NCBI RefSeq assembly: GCF_036173105.1
Contig: NZ_CP108053.1
Span: 6,696,001 to 6,760,000, forward strand
Length of the DNA: 64,000 nucleotides
Direction of reading: 5' to 3'
Source: Streptomyces sp. NBC_00287
GTDB lineage: Bacteria > Actinomycetota > Actinomycetes > Streptomycetales > Streptomycetaceae
The notes under the pieces were generated by a model. That model was given only the letters and a program-made list of their open reading frames with translations. It was not told the origin of the DNA and did no database searches. Made by a program: the position numbers and the translations under genes. Positions within the stretch are counted from its first letter, which is position 1, and every line of letters starts with the position of its first letter. Positions 1-8,480 of this stretch are shown piece after piece.

Positions 1-2
1 AG

Positions 3-215
3 TCGCGTACGACCGAGGTGTCGACCATCGAGGAGGCCGTCGAGGCGGCCGCCGACGGCTGGGCGCGCATTCCGTGGGCGGTGCTCGGCGAGGCGGGCGA
101 GACCAAGCTCGCCGAGCGCTCGCTGACCGTACGGTGTCTGCTCGCCGAGGACGGGTCGGTGCCGGTGGACGAGGACGCGCCCGGTAACGTCGCGATCGTC
201 GCGCGCGCTTACTGA
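3..215 (+). CDS. proS: Proline--tRNA ligase, C-terminal fragment (5' truncated)
   Basis: Only the last 70 or so codons lie in the window; the reading frame is open at the left edge. The tail carries an ARIPW segment, a TVRCLLAEDGSVP segment and ends in VARAY. This resembles the C-terminal domain of archaeal/eukaryotic-type (type 3) prolyl-tRNA synthetases, which end in a conserved tyrosine. The zinc cysteines of that domain in other species are not seen here. The enzyme charges tRNA-Pro in the cytoplasm. The identification rests on the tail alone. Confidence 0.65.
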   Translation, partial: SRTTEVSTIEEAVEAAADGWARIPWAVLGEAGETKLAERSLTVRCLLAEDGSVPVDEDAPGNVAIVARAY

Positions 216-305
216 GACGAGGCAGAAGGCGCGAGAGCGACCGAAAGGCCTCTTGCGCCTCTGCGGGACACTGCTTCCCCGCCGCGCGGAGACGGCATAC
301 GCGCG

Positions 306-329
306 GGTGCGTACGTCAGACTACGCACC
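306..329. terminator. Stem-loop downstream of the proS fragment
   Basis: A perfect 8-bp inverted repeat (GGTGCGTA at 306-313, TACGCACC at 322-329) with an 8-nt loop lies 90 bp after the proS stop. There is no U-tract, which is common for Streptomyces terminators. It could equally be a regulatory structure of the downstream gene. Confidence 0.35.
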
Positions 330-474
330 ACCTTGTGGTGAGCTGCGAGGCTTCTCCGCAGATCAGCGCACCCGCCCTCGTCCGGACGCATCAGCGGCAA
401 CTGACGGGTACGTGCAAATTATTTGGGATGGCCCGGAATCGGAACACTGGGGCACCCCGGCTCGTTGTCATTAC

Positions 475-1071
475 GTGAGCACGACACAGACACCACCTGT
501 TCTCGCCGCAGAACTGGCGCAGGCGTGGGCCGATATTCAGCGGCACCACCCCGAGCTGCCGGATCTCGCCGCGCCAGAGTCCCTGATCGGAGAGTCGTCG
601 TCCGCGTGCGGACACGAGCTCTCCTTCGAGCGGCTGCTTCATGAGGCGGTGCACGGCATCGCCGCCGCCCGCGGAGTCCGCGACACCTCCCGTGCCGGCC
701 GCTACCACAACCGCAGATTCCTCGCCATCGCCGAGGAGCTGGGCCTGGACCACCCCGATGAACCGCACCCCAGCAGCGGTTTCTCGCTGGTCACGCTCAA
801 CCCGGAGGCCAAGCGGCGCTACCGCCCGACGATCGAGCGCCTCCAGCGCGCCCTGAAGGCGCACACGGCGGCCACTTCGGCGGACACGGCCCGCTCCTTC
901 CGCGGCCCGGCGGCCCGGCACGGCTCCTCCGGCGGCGGCGTACGGGTCAAGGCGGTCTGCGACTGCGGCCGCAATGTCCGCGTCGTCCCGTCGGTCCTGG
1001 CCCAGGCCCCGATCGTCTGCGGCGGCTGCGGAAAGCCGTTCCGGATTCCCGAGGTCGTGGGCGCGGCGTAA
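475..1071 (+). CDS. SprT-like zinc metalloprotease domain protein
   Basis: A 198-residue protein with an HEAVH motif at about residues 56-60, matching the HExxH zinc site of SprT-like/gluzincin folds. The C-terminal 50 residues form a likely zinc ribbon (paired cysteines in CDCG and CGGCG). The substrate is unknown. No good ribosome binding site precedes any start in this frame. GTG 475 was chosen because it gives a compact protein; GTG 412 is an in-frame alternative. It lies alone between proS and rpsP. Confidence 0.65.
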   Translation: MSTTQTPPVLAAELAQAWADIQRHHPELPDLAAPESLIGESSSACGHELSFERLLHEAVHGIAAARGVRDTSRAGRYHNRRFLAIAEELGLDHPDEPHPSSGFSLVTLNPEAKRRYRPTIERLQRALKAHTAATSADTARSFRGPAARHGSSGGGVRVKAVCDCGRNVRVVPSVLAQAPIVCGGCGKPFRIPEVVGAA

Positions 1072-1372
1072 CCACCGACCGAGTACCGGCATCTCGTGGC
1101 TGCCGGTCGAGTGGGTGAGGTGCGTGCGCCGGGGTGCCGCTTACGGTTGTGGCGGCACCCACGGCGCCGGGTCCTGCTCAGGCATGCCCGCGCGCGGCCG
1201 CCCTCGGTCCGAACCGAGCCGCAGGGTGTGGCACAATGGCTAGCTGTACTCGACAGCCGCACAGGACCCCTCTCTCCTCCGGCTGACGCGTCCATCGGGC
1301 ACTCGGGTACCGCAACCCCACGCGGCCATCTCGCCGTGCCCAACCACGTCAAAACCAGGAGAACCCACTCCC
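1072..1372. other. Intergenic region ahead of rpsP
   Basis: About 300 bp without a convincing gene. It should contain the rpsP promoter. A CACAAT hexamer at 1232-1237 inside GTGTGGCACAATGG could be a -10 element, but no clear -35 is visible. The same GCACAATGG string recurs at 8044-8052, upstream of the DUF2469 gene. An AGGAGA ribosome binding site precedes the GTG at 1373. Confidence 0.4.
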
Positions 1373-1795
1373 GTGGCAGTCAAGATCAAGCTGAAGCGTC
1401 TGGGCAAGATCCGTTCGCCTCACTACCGCATCGTCGTCGCCGACTCCCGTACCCGTCGTGACGGTCGTGCGATCGAGGAGATCGGTCTGTACCACCCGGT
1501 GCAGAACCCCTCGCGTATCGAGGTCAACGCCGAGCGCGTGGCGTACTGGCTCTCCGTCGGCGCCCAGCCGACCGAGCCCGTGCTCGCCATCCTCAAGAAG
1601 ACCGGCGACTGGCAGAAGTTCAAGGGCGAGCCCGCCCCGGCGCCGCTGCTCCAGCCGGCCGAGAAGGCCGCGCGCCCCTCGTTCGAGGCCCTGAGCGGCG
1701 ACGACGAGGGCAAGGGTGAGGCCATCACCCAGAAGAAGAAGGCGGAGAAGAAGGACGAGGCTGCTGCCGAGTCCTCTGAGTCGGCCGAGGCCTGA
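1373..1795 (+). CDS. rpsP: 30S ribosomal protein S16
   Basis: 140 residues beginning MAVKIKLKRLGKIRSPHYRI, the typical bS16 N-terminus. It is a structural protein of the small ribosomal subunit. The protein is longer than the bacterial average of about 85 residues because of a charged Glu/Lys/Ala tail (about residues 100-140), as in other actinobacteria. GTG start with AGGAGA upstream. It is followed after 2 bp by khpA, then rimM and trmD, the classic rpsP-rimM-trmD cluster. Confidence 0.97.
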   Translation: MAVKIKLKRLGKIRSPHYRIVVADSRTRRDGRAIEEIGLYHPVQNPSRIEVNAERVAYWLSVGAQPTEPVLAILKKTGDWQKFKGEPAPAPLLQPAEKAARPSFEALSGDDEGKGEAITQKKKAEKKDEAAAESSESAEA

Positions 1796-1797
1796 GC

Positions 1798-2037
1798 ATG
1801 CTCGAGGAGGCTCTCGAGCACCTCGTGAAGGGCATCGTCGACAACCCTGACGATGTGCAGGTCGCATCCCGCAATCTGCGCCGCGGGCAAGTGCTCGAGG
1901 TCCGGGTCCACCCCGACGACCTCGGCAAGGTGATCGGCCGCAACGGCCGCACCGCACGCGCTCTGCGCACCGTCGTGGGCGCCATCGGCGGCCGCGGTAT
2001 CCGTGTCGACCTCGTCGACGTGGACCACGTCCGCTGA
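1798..2037 (+). CDS. khpA: KH-domain RNA-binding protein KhpA
   Basis: 79 residues with one KH domain. The GKVIGRNGRTARALR stretch at about residues 43-57 contains the GxxG RNA-binding loop (GRNG). Relatives bind RNA with KhpB/Jag and affect cell-envelope and ribosome-related functions. It lies 2 bp after rpsP, so it is almost certainly cotranscribed and perhaps translationally coupled. Confidence 0.93.
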   Translation: MLEEALEHLVKGIVDNPDDVQVASRNLRRGQVLEVRVHPDDLGKVIGRNGRTARALRTVVGAIGGRGIRVDLVDVDHVR

Positions 2038-2125
2038 CGCCGAACGCAGCACCGGCTCGGGCCGGGGAGGGCCACTGGGCCGTCCCCGGCCCGCAGTCGT
2101 ACGTACGACAGGAGATCTTCGAAAA

Positions 2126-2668
2126 GTGCAGCTCGTAGTCGCCCGGATCGGCCGCGCCCACGGCATCAAGGGCGAGGTCACCGTCGAGGTACGTACCGAC
2201 GAGCCGGAACTCCGGCTCGGCCCCGGAGCCGTACTGGCCACCGATCCCGCATCAGTGGGCCCGCTCACCATCGAGACCGGCCGTGTGCACAGCTCGCGGC
2301 TGCTGCTGCGCTTCGAGGGCGTGCACGACCGCACCGCCGCCGAGGCCCTGCGCAACGTCCTCCTCATCGCCGACGTCGACCCCGACGAGCTGCCCGAGGA
2401 GGAGGACGAGTACTACGACCACCAGCTGATGGACCTGGACGTGGTGACCAAGGACGGCGAGGAGGTCGGCCGGATCACCGAGATCTCGCATCTGCCCTCG
2501 CAGGACCTGTTCATCGTCGAGCGGCCCGACGGCAGCGAGGTGATGATCCCGTTCGTCGAGGAGATCGTCACCGAGATCGACCTCGCCGAGCAGAAGGCGG
2601 TCATCGATCCGCCGCCCGGTCTGATCGACGACCGCGCGGAGATCGACTCGTCGCGGGAAGAGTCGTAA
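2126..2668 (+). CDS. rimM: Ribosome maturation factor RimM
   Basis: 180 residues. The N-terminal RimM barrel starts VQLVVARIGRAHGIKGEVTV. The C-terminal PRC-barrel contains DHQLMDLDV and the DLFIVERPDGSEVMIPFVEE segment. It helps process 16S rRNA and assemble the 30S head around S19. The start is GTG 2126, preceded by GGAGAT; longer readings overlap khpA and are not needed. The TAATG junction gives a 1-base overlap with trmD. Confidence 0.95.
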   Translation: MQLVVARIGRAHGIKGEVTVEVRTDEPELRLGPGAVLATDPASVGPLTIETGRVHSSRLLLRFEGVHDRTAAEALRNVLLIADVDPDELPEEEDEYYDHQLMDLDVVTKDGEEVGRITEISHLPSQDLFIVERPDGSEVMIPFVEEIVTEIDLAEQKAVIDPPPGLIDDRAEIDSSREES

Positions 2669-3501
2669 TGCGGCTCGACGTCGTCACGATCTTCCCCGAG
2701 TACCTGGAGCCCCTGAACGTCTCCCTGGTCGGCAAGGCACGCGCGCGTGGACAGCTGAACGTCCAGGTGCACGATCTGCGCGGCTGGACCTACGACCGTC
2801 ACAACACGGTCGACGACACGCCGTACGGCGGTGGCCCGGGCATGGTCATGAAGACCGAGCCCTGGGGCGACGCCCTGGACTCCGTCCTCGCCGACGGCTA
2901 CGAGACGGGCTCCCACGCGCCCGCGCTGATCGTCCCCACGCCCAGCGGCCGTGCCTTCACCCAGGAACTGGCCGTGGAGCTCTCCGAGCGCCCCTGGCTG
3001 ATCTTCACCCCGGCCCGCTACGAGGGCATCGACCGACGGGTCATCGACGAGTACGCCACCCGGATGCCGGTCTACGAGGTGTCCATCGGCGACTATGTCC
3101 TCGCCGGCGGTGAGGCGGCCGTACTGGTGATGACGGAGGCCGTGGCCCGGCTGCTGCCCGGCGTCCTCGGCAACGCCGAGTCGCACCGGGACGACTCCTT
3201 CGCGCCCGGCGCCATGGCCAACCTCCTGGAGGGGCCCGTCTACACCAAGCCGCCCCAGTGGCGCGGCCGTGGCATCCCGGACGTGCTGATCAGCGGGCAC
3301 CACGGCAAGATCGCCCGGTGGCGGCGGGACGAGGCCCTCAAGCGCACCGCGGCCCACCGGCCGGATCTGATCGAGCGCTGCGACCCCAAGGCCTTCGACA
3401 AGAAGGACCGCGAGATGCTCTCCATCCTGGGCTGGGCACCGGATCCCGAGGGCGAACCCCATGGTCGATTTTGGCGCAGGCCGGACGGCGTGGAAGAATA
3501 G
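2668..3501 (+). CDS. trmD: tRNA (guanine-N1)-methyltransferase TrmD
   Basis: 277 residues. This SPOUT-fold enzyme makes m1G37 in tRNAs from S-adenosylmethionine and prevents +1 frameshifting. The N-terminus MRLDVVTIFPEYLEPL, the DDTPYGGGPGMVMK segment and the trefoil-knot region with SIGDYVLAGGEAA are diagnostic. The ATG overlaps the rimM stop (TAATG), which implies translational coupling. Confidence 0.97.
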   Translation: MRLDVVTIFPEYLEPLNVSLVGKARARGQLNVQVHDLRGWTYDRHNTVDDTPYGGGPGMVMKTEPWGDALDSVLADGYETGSHAPALIVPTPSGRAFTQELAVELSERPWLIFTPARYEGIDRRVIDEYATRMPVYEVSIGDYVLAGGEAAVLVMTEAVARLLPGVLGNAESHRDDSFAPGAMANLLEGPVYTKPPQWRGRGIPDVLISGHHGKIARWRRDEALKRTAAHRPDLIERCDPKAFDKKDREMLSILGWAPDPEGEPHGRFWRRPDGVEE

Positions 3502-3633
3502 GCCCCTGTTGTGCGCCGTCCGGCGTGCGCCCCTGCCACAGGGGGACACGACGCCCGCCCCGACGCGAACAGCATCCTCTTGGAAACTAGCTCCCGCCTA
3601 TGACCTGTGGCATGGGTGAAGAAAGCAGACGAA

Positions 3634-3984
3634 ATGTCTCACCTGCTCGACTCCGTCGACACCGCGTCGCTGCGCAGCGACGTCCCGGCCTTCCGCCCGG
3701 GTGACACCGTCAACGTCCACGTCCGCGTCATCGAGGGCAACCGCTCCCGTGTGCAGCAGTTCAAGGGCGTAGTCATCCGTCGCCAGGGCGCCGGTGTCCG
3801 CGAGACCTTCACGGTCCGCAAGGTCTCCTTCTCCGTCGGCGTCGAGCGCACCTTCCCGGTGCACACCCCGATCGTGGAGAAGATCGAGCTCGTCACCAAG
3901 GGTGACGTGCGCCGCGCCAAGCTGTACTACCTCCGTGAGCTCCGCGGCAAGGCCGCGAAGATCAAGGAGAAGCGCGAGAACTGA
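3634..3984 (+). CDS. rplS: 50S ribosomal protein L19
   Basis: 116 residues starting MSHLLDSVDTASLRSDVPAF, with the bL19 hallmark RVQQFKGVVIRRQGAGVRETFTVRK. It lies at the 30S-50S interface. ATG 3634 gives the usual actinobacterial length; an upstream in-frame GTG at 3607 adds nine residues not expected in the family. A 132-bp gap from trmD may hold its own promoter or leader. Confidence 0.97.
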   Translation: MSHLLDSVDTASLRSDVPAFRPGDTVNVHVRVIEGNRSRVQQFKGVVIRRQGAGVRETFTVRKVSFSVGVERTFPVHTPIVEKIELVTKGDVRRAKLYYLRELRGKAAKIKEKREN

Positions 3985-4029
3985 GCGCTTTCCGGACGTC
4001 ACAGCGGGGCCGGATAGCATCTGGCCCCG

Positions 4030-4746
4030 ATGGACACCGAAGCACAGCCGACGGAGCGCGACCGCTCCTCCCGCCCTTCCGAAGCCGAGGACACCTCGGA
4101 TCCGAGAGGGCCGGAGGGACGGTCGCGTTTCGCGTTGGTGTCGCGGATCTCCGCCTGGCTGCCCGGCGGGCGGATCACCCTGACCCTGCTGGTCTGCCTG
4201 GTCTTCCTGCTGCTGCTCAGCACGTTCGTGCTCCAGCCGTTCCAGATTCCCAGCGGATCCATGGAGCGCGGATTGAGGATCGGGGACCGCGTTCTCGTAA
4301 ATAAGTTGGCGTACCGTTTCGGTGCCCAGCCGCGGCGTGGCGATGTCGTCGTCTTCGACGGAACCGGGTATTTCGGGGACGCCGACTACATCAAGCGCGT
4401 TGTCGGTGTGGGGGGAGACCATGTGGTCTGCTGCGACAAGGAGGGGAGGATCCAGGTGAACGGCCGGTCGGTCGACGAGTCGGCGTTCCTGTACCCCGGG
4501 GACGGCGCCTCCAGCGTGTCCTTCGACGTCGTCGTGCCCGACGGCACCCTCTTCGTCCTCGGCGACCACCGCAGCGCCTCCAGCGACTCCCGCGACCACC
4601 TGGGCTCCCCGGGCGGCGGCATGATCCCCGTCGAGGACGTCGTCGGCCGGGCCGACTGGATCCTCTGGCCCACCGACCACTGGACCCGCCTGGAGCGCCC
4701 CGACGCGTACGCGCGCGTGCCGGCCCCGGAGGGTGCGCATGGGTAA
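4030..4746 (+). CDS. sipW: Type I signal peptidase, first of four (SipW-like)
   Basis: 238 residues, peptidase family S26. One N-terminal membrane segment (about residues 48-66) is followed by the catalytic serine in PSGSM (S77) and the general-base lysine in YIKRVVGVGGD (K122). GDHRSASSDSRDH is conserved box E. It cleaves signal peptides on the outer face of the membrane. No C-terminal membrane anchor is visible, unlike the last of the four. A CC pair follows the lysine box (VCCDKEG). It overlaps the next sip gene by 8 bp. Confidence 0.93.
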   Translation: MDTEAQPTERDRSSRPSEAEDTSDPRGPEGRSRFALVSRISAWLPGGRITLTLLVCLVFLLLLSTFVLQPFQIPSGSMERGLRIGDRVLVNKLAYRFGAQPRRGDVVVFDGTGYFGDADYIKRVVGVGGDHVVCCDKEGRIQVNGRSVDESAFLYPGDGASSVSFDVVVPDGTLFVLGDHRSASSDSRDHLGSPGGGMIPVEDVVGRADWILWPTDHWTRLERPDAYARVPAPEGAHG

Positions 4747-5833
4747 CCGTGGCAAGCCACGCGGGGCACCCTCCAGCGCTGCCGACAACCTCCTGCCCAC
4801 CGGCGTCCGGCGCGCCTCCGGCTCCGGCGGCGGCCGTACGCGCGCGGAGCGGCGCAAGCTCCAGCGCAAGGTCAAGCGACGGCGCAGGCGCAGCGCCATC
4901 AAGGAGATACCGCTCCTCGTCGGTGTCGCGGTGCTGATAGCCCTCGTACTGAAGACTTTTCTCGTCCAGGCCTTCGTGATCCCGTCGGGCTCGATGGAGC
5001 AGACGATCCAGATCGGCGACCGGGTCCTGGTCGACAAGCTCACCCCGTGGTTCGGCTCCAAGCCGCAGCGCGGGGACGTCGTCGTCTTCAAGGACCCCGG
5101 CGGCTGGCTCAAGGACGAGCAGCCCACCGCCAAGAAGGAAGACCCCGTCGTCGTCAAGCAGATCAAGGAAGGGCTCACCTTCATCGGTCTGCTGCCGTCC
5201 GACAACGAGAAGGACCTCATCAAGCGGGTCGTCGGCGTCGGTGGTGACCGGGTCCAGTGCTGCGACGCGCAAGGGCGGGTCACCGTCAACGGCGTCCCCT
5301 TGCAGGAGGACTACCTCTACCCCGGGAACGCCCCTTCCCTGACCGAGTTCGACATCACCGTCCCCCAGGGGCGGCTGTGGGTGATGGGCGACCACCGGGC
5401 CGACTCCGCCGACTCCCGTTCGCACCAGGACCAGAACGGCGGCACGGTGTCCGAGGACGAGGTCGTGGGCCGCGCCATGGTCATCGCCTGGCCCTTCGGG
5501 CACTGGGGCACGTTGGACGAACCGAAAACCTACGCATCCGTCTCCGACTCGGCCACCGGGTCGACCGCGGCCCCGCAGCTGTCGCATAGGGTTGCCTCCG
5601 ACGATCCGAACGGAACGATCCGACTCCCGAGCCCTGGGGAACTCCCGCTCGTTATGGGAGTGGTGGGCCTGCATCGTCTTTGGGGCAGGCAGCGGCACAG
5701 AGTAAGGAGTTGGCGTGGGGGATGTGGCGGTAGGCGCACGATCCGGGCACGACGGCGAGGACCGCGGACGCCCCGTGGAAGCGGCCGACCAGGTCTCGAA
5801 CGGCGCCCTGACCTCGGGGAGTTCCGGGAGTGA
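4739..5833 (+). CDS. sipX: Type I signal peptidase, second of four (SipX-like)
   Basis: 364 residues as read. A basic Arg/Lys-rich N-terminus leads into a membrane segment (about residues 57-75). The catalytic Ser is in PSGSM (S85) and the Lys in LIKRVVGVGGD (K162). An insertion (about residues 118-155) separates the two. After the catalytic domain there is a short hydrophobic stretch (LPLVMGVVGL) and then an Arg/Gly-rich tail. The last 119 nt overlap the next gene in a different frame, so the tail may not be conserved. ATG 4739 was preferred to GTG 4733. Confidence 0.88.
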   Translation: MGNRGKPRGAPSSAADNLLPTGVRRASGSGGGRTRAERRKLQRKVKRRRRRSAIKEIPLLVGVAVLIALVLKTFLVQAFVIPSGSMEQTIQIGDRVLVDKLTPWFGSKPQRGDVVVFKDPGGWLKDEQPTAKKEDPVVVKQIKEGLTFIGLLPSDNEKDLIKRVVGVGGDRVQCCDAQGRVTVNGVPLQEDYLYPGNAPSLTEFDITVPQGRLWVMGDHRADSADSRSHQDQNGGTVSEDEVVGRAMVIAWPFGHWGTLDEPKTYASVSDSATGSTAAPQLSHRVASDDPNGTIRLPSPGELPLVMGVVGLHRLWGRQRHRVRSWRGGCGGRRTIRARRRGPRTPRGSGRPGLERRPDLGEFRE

Positions 5834-6683
5834 CGCCGGAGCGGCCGAGGACGGTACGGCGTCGCGCACCGATACGGACGGGCACGGTCCCGGCGACTCG
5901 GCGCCCACGCCGAAGAAGCCGCGCTCCTTCTGGAAGGAGCTGCCGATCCTGATCGGCATCGCGCTCGTCCTCGCGCTGCTGATCAAGACGTTCCTCCTGC
6001 AGGCGTTCTCGATCCCCTCCGACTCGATGCAGAACACCCTCCAGCGGGGTGACCGCGTCCTGGTCGACAAGCTCACCCCGTGGTTCGGCTCCGAGCCCGA
6101 CCGCGGCGAGGTGGTCGTCTTCCACGATCCCGGCAAGTGGCTGTGGGGCGAGCCGGCGCCCGAGCCGAACGCGCTGCAGACGTTCCTCAGCTGGATCGGC
6201 CTGATGCCCTCGTCCGAGGAGAAGGACCTCATCAAGCGCGTCATCGGCGTCGGCGGTGACACGGTCGAGTGCGAGGGCACCGGCCCGCTGAAGGTCAACG
6301 GCAAGGCGCTGAACGAGCCGTACGTCTACCCCGGCAACACCCCCTGCACCAATGACGACCAGGGCGGCCAGTTCAAGGTGAAGGTCCCCGAGGGCTTCAT
6401 CTGGGTCATGGGTGACCACCGGCAGAACTCGCGTGACTCGCGCTACAACCAGGGCGACAAGTACAAGGGCATGGTCCCGGTCGACGAGGTCGTCGGGCGC
6501 GCCATCGTGAAGGCCTGGCCGATCAACCGCTGGGGCACCCTGCCGGTTCCCGACACCTTCGACCAGCCGCTCGACGCGCGGGCGTCCGCCGCGGCCGCAC
6601 TGCCGTACGCACCGCAAACGCTCGCTTTCGCGGGTGTCGTACCGCTGGCGCTGTGGCGCCGCCGCCGCCTCACCGCTCAATAG
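5715..6683 (+). CDS. sipY: Type I signal peptidase, third of four (SipY-like)
   Basis: 322 residues. A hydrophilic Ala/Gly/Asp-rich N-terminus of about 70 residues precedes the membrane segment ELPILIGIALVLALLIK. The catalytic Ser is in PSDSM (S104) and the Lys in LIKRVIGVGGD (K174), with GDHRQNSRDSR as box E. A second hydrophobic segment at the C-terminus (TLAFAGVVPLALW) ends in RRRR, suggesting a second anchor. GTG 5715 is supported by GGAG 6 bp upstream. It lies out of frame inside the end of the previous gene. Confidence 0.92.
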   Translation: MGDVAVGARSGHDGEDRGRPVEAADQVSNGALTSGSSGSDAGAAEDGTASRTDTDGHGPGDSAPTPKKPRSFWKELPILIGIALVLALLIKTFLLQAFSIPSDSMQNTLQRGDRVLVDKLTPWFGSEPDRGEVVVFHDPGKWLWGEPAPEPNALQTFLSWIGLMPSSEEKDLIKRVIGVGGDTVECEGTGPLKVNGKALNEPYVYPGNTPCTNDDQGGQFKVKVPEGFIWVMGDHRQNSRDSRYNQGDKYKGMVPVDEVVGRAIVKAWPINRWGTLPVPDTFDQPLDARASAAAALPYAPQTLAFAGVVPLALWRRRRLTAQ

Positions 6684-6792
6684 CCGCGCAGCACGGGGCC
6701 CGGCGGTCTTCCCCAGGATCTCGGGGAGGCCGCCATGGTCTTTTCCCGGCGCGATATGGTGCCCCGGCGCGGACTGTGGAATGGGAGCGGAC

Positions 6793-7530
6793 GTGGGAAA
6801 CGACAAGGGGAAGTCGGGCACCGACCTGGGCGGAATACTGTCCGGGCTGGCCGTGGCCCTCGGCTTGGTGCTGTTCCTCGGCGGGTTCGCCTGGGGGGTG
6901 GTGGTGTACCGGCCGTACACCGTGCCGACCACTTCCATGGCGCCCACGATCGACGCCGGTGACCGGGTGCTGGCGCAGCGCGTCGACGGCGACGAGGTGC
7001 GCCGCGGTGACGTCGTCGTCTTCCGGGACACGTCGTGGGTCACCAATGCGAATGTGCTCAAGCGTGTGGTCGCGGTCGGCGGTGACACGGTCTCCTGCTG
7101 CACCGACGGCAAGCTGACCGTCAACGGCAAGCAGATCGAGGAGTCGTATCTGCCCGAGGGCAGCCTGGCCGAGATCAAGGACTTTCCGACCGTGACGGTC
7201 CCCAAGGGCCGGCTGTTCCTTCTCGGCGACGAGCGTCATGGCTCCCTGGACTCCACGGCCCACCTCACCGACGCCGCCCAGGGCACCGTGGCGCGCAGTG
7301 CCGTGTCGGCCCGGGTGGACGCCGTCGTATGGCCCATGGACGGCATGCTGCAGCGCGCGACCGGCTTCGAGACGCTGGGTGGTGTGTCCTCGCCGGGTCC
7401 GCTCCGTACGATCGTCGCCCTGGTCGTCGTCGGAGCGGTGCTGATCCTGGGCGGTGCGGCGTACGGCCCGGTCGCCAAACGGCTGGCCGGCCGCTCCCGG
7501 AGGCGGACGGAGCTCGCGGGTGCCCGCTGA
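6793..7530 (+). CDS. sipZ: Type I signal peptidase, fourth of four (SipZ-like)
   Basis: 245 residues. An N-terminal membrane segment (about residues 15-38) is followed by Ser in PTTSM (S48), Lys in VLKRVVAVGGD (K90) and a box E of the form GDERHGSLDST. A clear C-terminal membrane segment (TIVALVVVGAVLILGGAAYG) precedes a basic tail. GTG 6793 was chosen because GGGAGCGG lies 5 bp upstream; ATG 6781 is in frame but lacks a good binding site. A gap of about 110 bp from sipY suggests a new transcript. The stop overlaps the Nudix start by 11 bp. Confidence 0.92.
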   Translation: MGNDKGKSGTDLGGILSGLAVALGLVLFLGGFAWGVVVYRPYTVPTTSMAPTIDAGDRVLAQRVDGDEVRRGDVVVFRDTSWVTNANVLKRVVAVGGDTVSCCTDGKLTVNGKQIEESYLPEGSLAEIKDFPTVTVPKGRLFLLGDERHGSLDSTAHLTDAAQGTVARSAVSARVDAVVWPMDGMLQRATGFETLGGVSSPGPLRTIVALVVVGAVLILGGAAYGPVAKRLAGRSRRRTELAGAR

Positions 7531-8026
7531 GGACACGTACACGGGCGGGATGCGTAAGGTGGCCCGGGTCGTTCTGCTGGACCCCGAGGACCGGATCCTG
7601 CTGCTGCACGGGCATGAGCCGGACGATCGGAGCGACGACTGGTGGTTCACGCCGGGCGGGGGCGTCGAGGGCGACGAGACCCGTGAACAGGCCGCTCTGC
7701 GGGAACTCGCGGAGGAGACCGGCATCACCGAGGTCGAACTCGGACCGGTGCTGTGGCGGCGGATGTGCTCGTTCCCGTTCGCGGGGCGCCGCTGGGACCA
7801 GGACGAGTGGTACTACCTGGCCCGTACGACGCAGACGGCGACTCGGGCCATGGGCCTCACCGAGCTGGAGCGGCGCAGTGTCGCCGGAGCGCGCTGGTGG
7901 ACGTGTCAGGAACTGACCCAGGCACATGAGACGGTGTATCCGACCAGACTCGCCGAGCTGCTGCGCAGGCTGCTCGACGAAGGTCCCCCCGCCGGGCCCG
8001 TGACCCTTGACACCGAAATCGTCTAG
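7520..8026 (+). CDS. Nudix hydrolase
   Basis: 168 residues with a full Nudix box (GGVEGDETREQAALRELAEE, followed by TG) at about residues 50-71. Such enzymes hydrolyse nucleoside diphosphates linked to other moieties; the substrate here cannot be told. GTG 7520 lies inside the end of sipZ, so the two are probably one operon. Confidence 0.9.
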   Translation: MPAEDTYTGGMRKVARVVLLDPEDRILLLHGHEPDDRSDDWWFTPGGGVEGDETREQAALRELAEETGITEVELGPVLWRRMCSFPFAGRRWDQDEWYYLARTTQTATRAMGLTELERRSVAGARWWTCQELTQAHETVYPTRLAELLRRLLDEGPPAGPVTLDTEIV

Positions 8027-8083
8027 AGGCTTACGGGACTGGCGCACAATGGTGGGGATCGCACGGCTGAAGGGGAACATGCC

Positions 8084-8392
8084 ATGAGCGCCGAGGACCT
8101 CGAAAAGTACGAGACCGAGATGGAGCTCAAGCTCTACCGGGAGTACCGCGATGTCGTCGGTCTGTTCAAATATGTGATCGAGACCGAGCGGCGCTTCTAC
8201 CTGACCAACGACTACGAGATGCAGGTGCACTCGGTCCAGGGTGAGGTGTTCTTCGAGGTGTCCATGGCGGATGCCTGGGTGTGGGACATGTACCGGCCGG
8301 CCCGCTTTGTGAAGCAGGTTCGTGTGCTGACATTCAAGGACGTGAACATCGAGGAGCTGAACAAGAGCGACCTCGAACTCCCGGGCGGGTGA
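8084..8392 (+). CDS. DUF2469 family protein
   Basis: 102 residues, beginning MSAEDLEKYETEMELKLYRE, an acidic and aromatic-rich protein that matches the actinobacterial DUF2469 family as I recall it. The function is unknown. An AAGGGGA ribosome binding site lies 6 bp before the ATG. It sits between the signal peptidase/Nudix group and yraN, an order shared by other actinobacteria. Confidence 0.85.
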   Translation: MSAEDLEKYETEMELKLYREYRDVVGLFKYVIETERRFYLTNDYEMQVHSVQGEVFFEVSMADAWVWDMYRPARFVKQVRVLTFKDVNIEELNKSDLELPGG

Positions 8393-8480
8393 CGGAGTTA
8401 TCCACAGGGAGTGACTTGTCCACCAAGATCCTTTTCTTGGGGGCGGATGCGTGATCGTCGGTGCCGGAGGTGGTGCCGAC

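Noticed and set aside
3502..3633. Ribosomal-protein leader ahead of rplS
   Set aside because: Short GC-rich stems can be drawn, but I found no conserved leader pattern that I can name, so it is not listed as a feature.
8007..8050. TTGACA (8007-8012) with CACAAT (8045-8050) as a DUF2469 promoter
   Set aside because: The spacing is 32 bp, far from the 16-19 bp needed, so the two hexamers cannot form one promoter.
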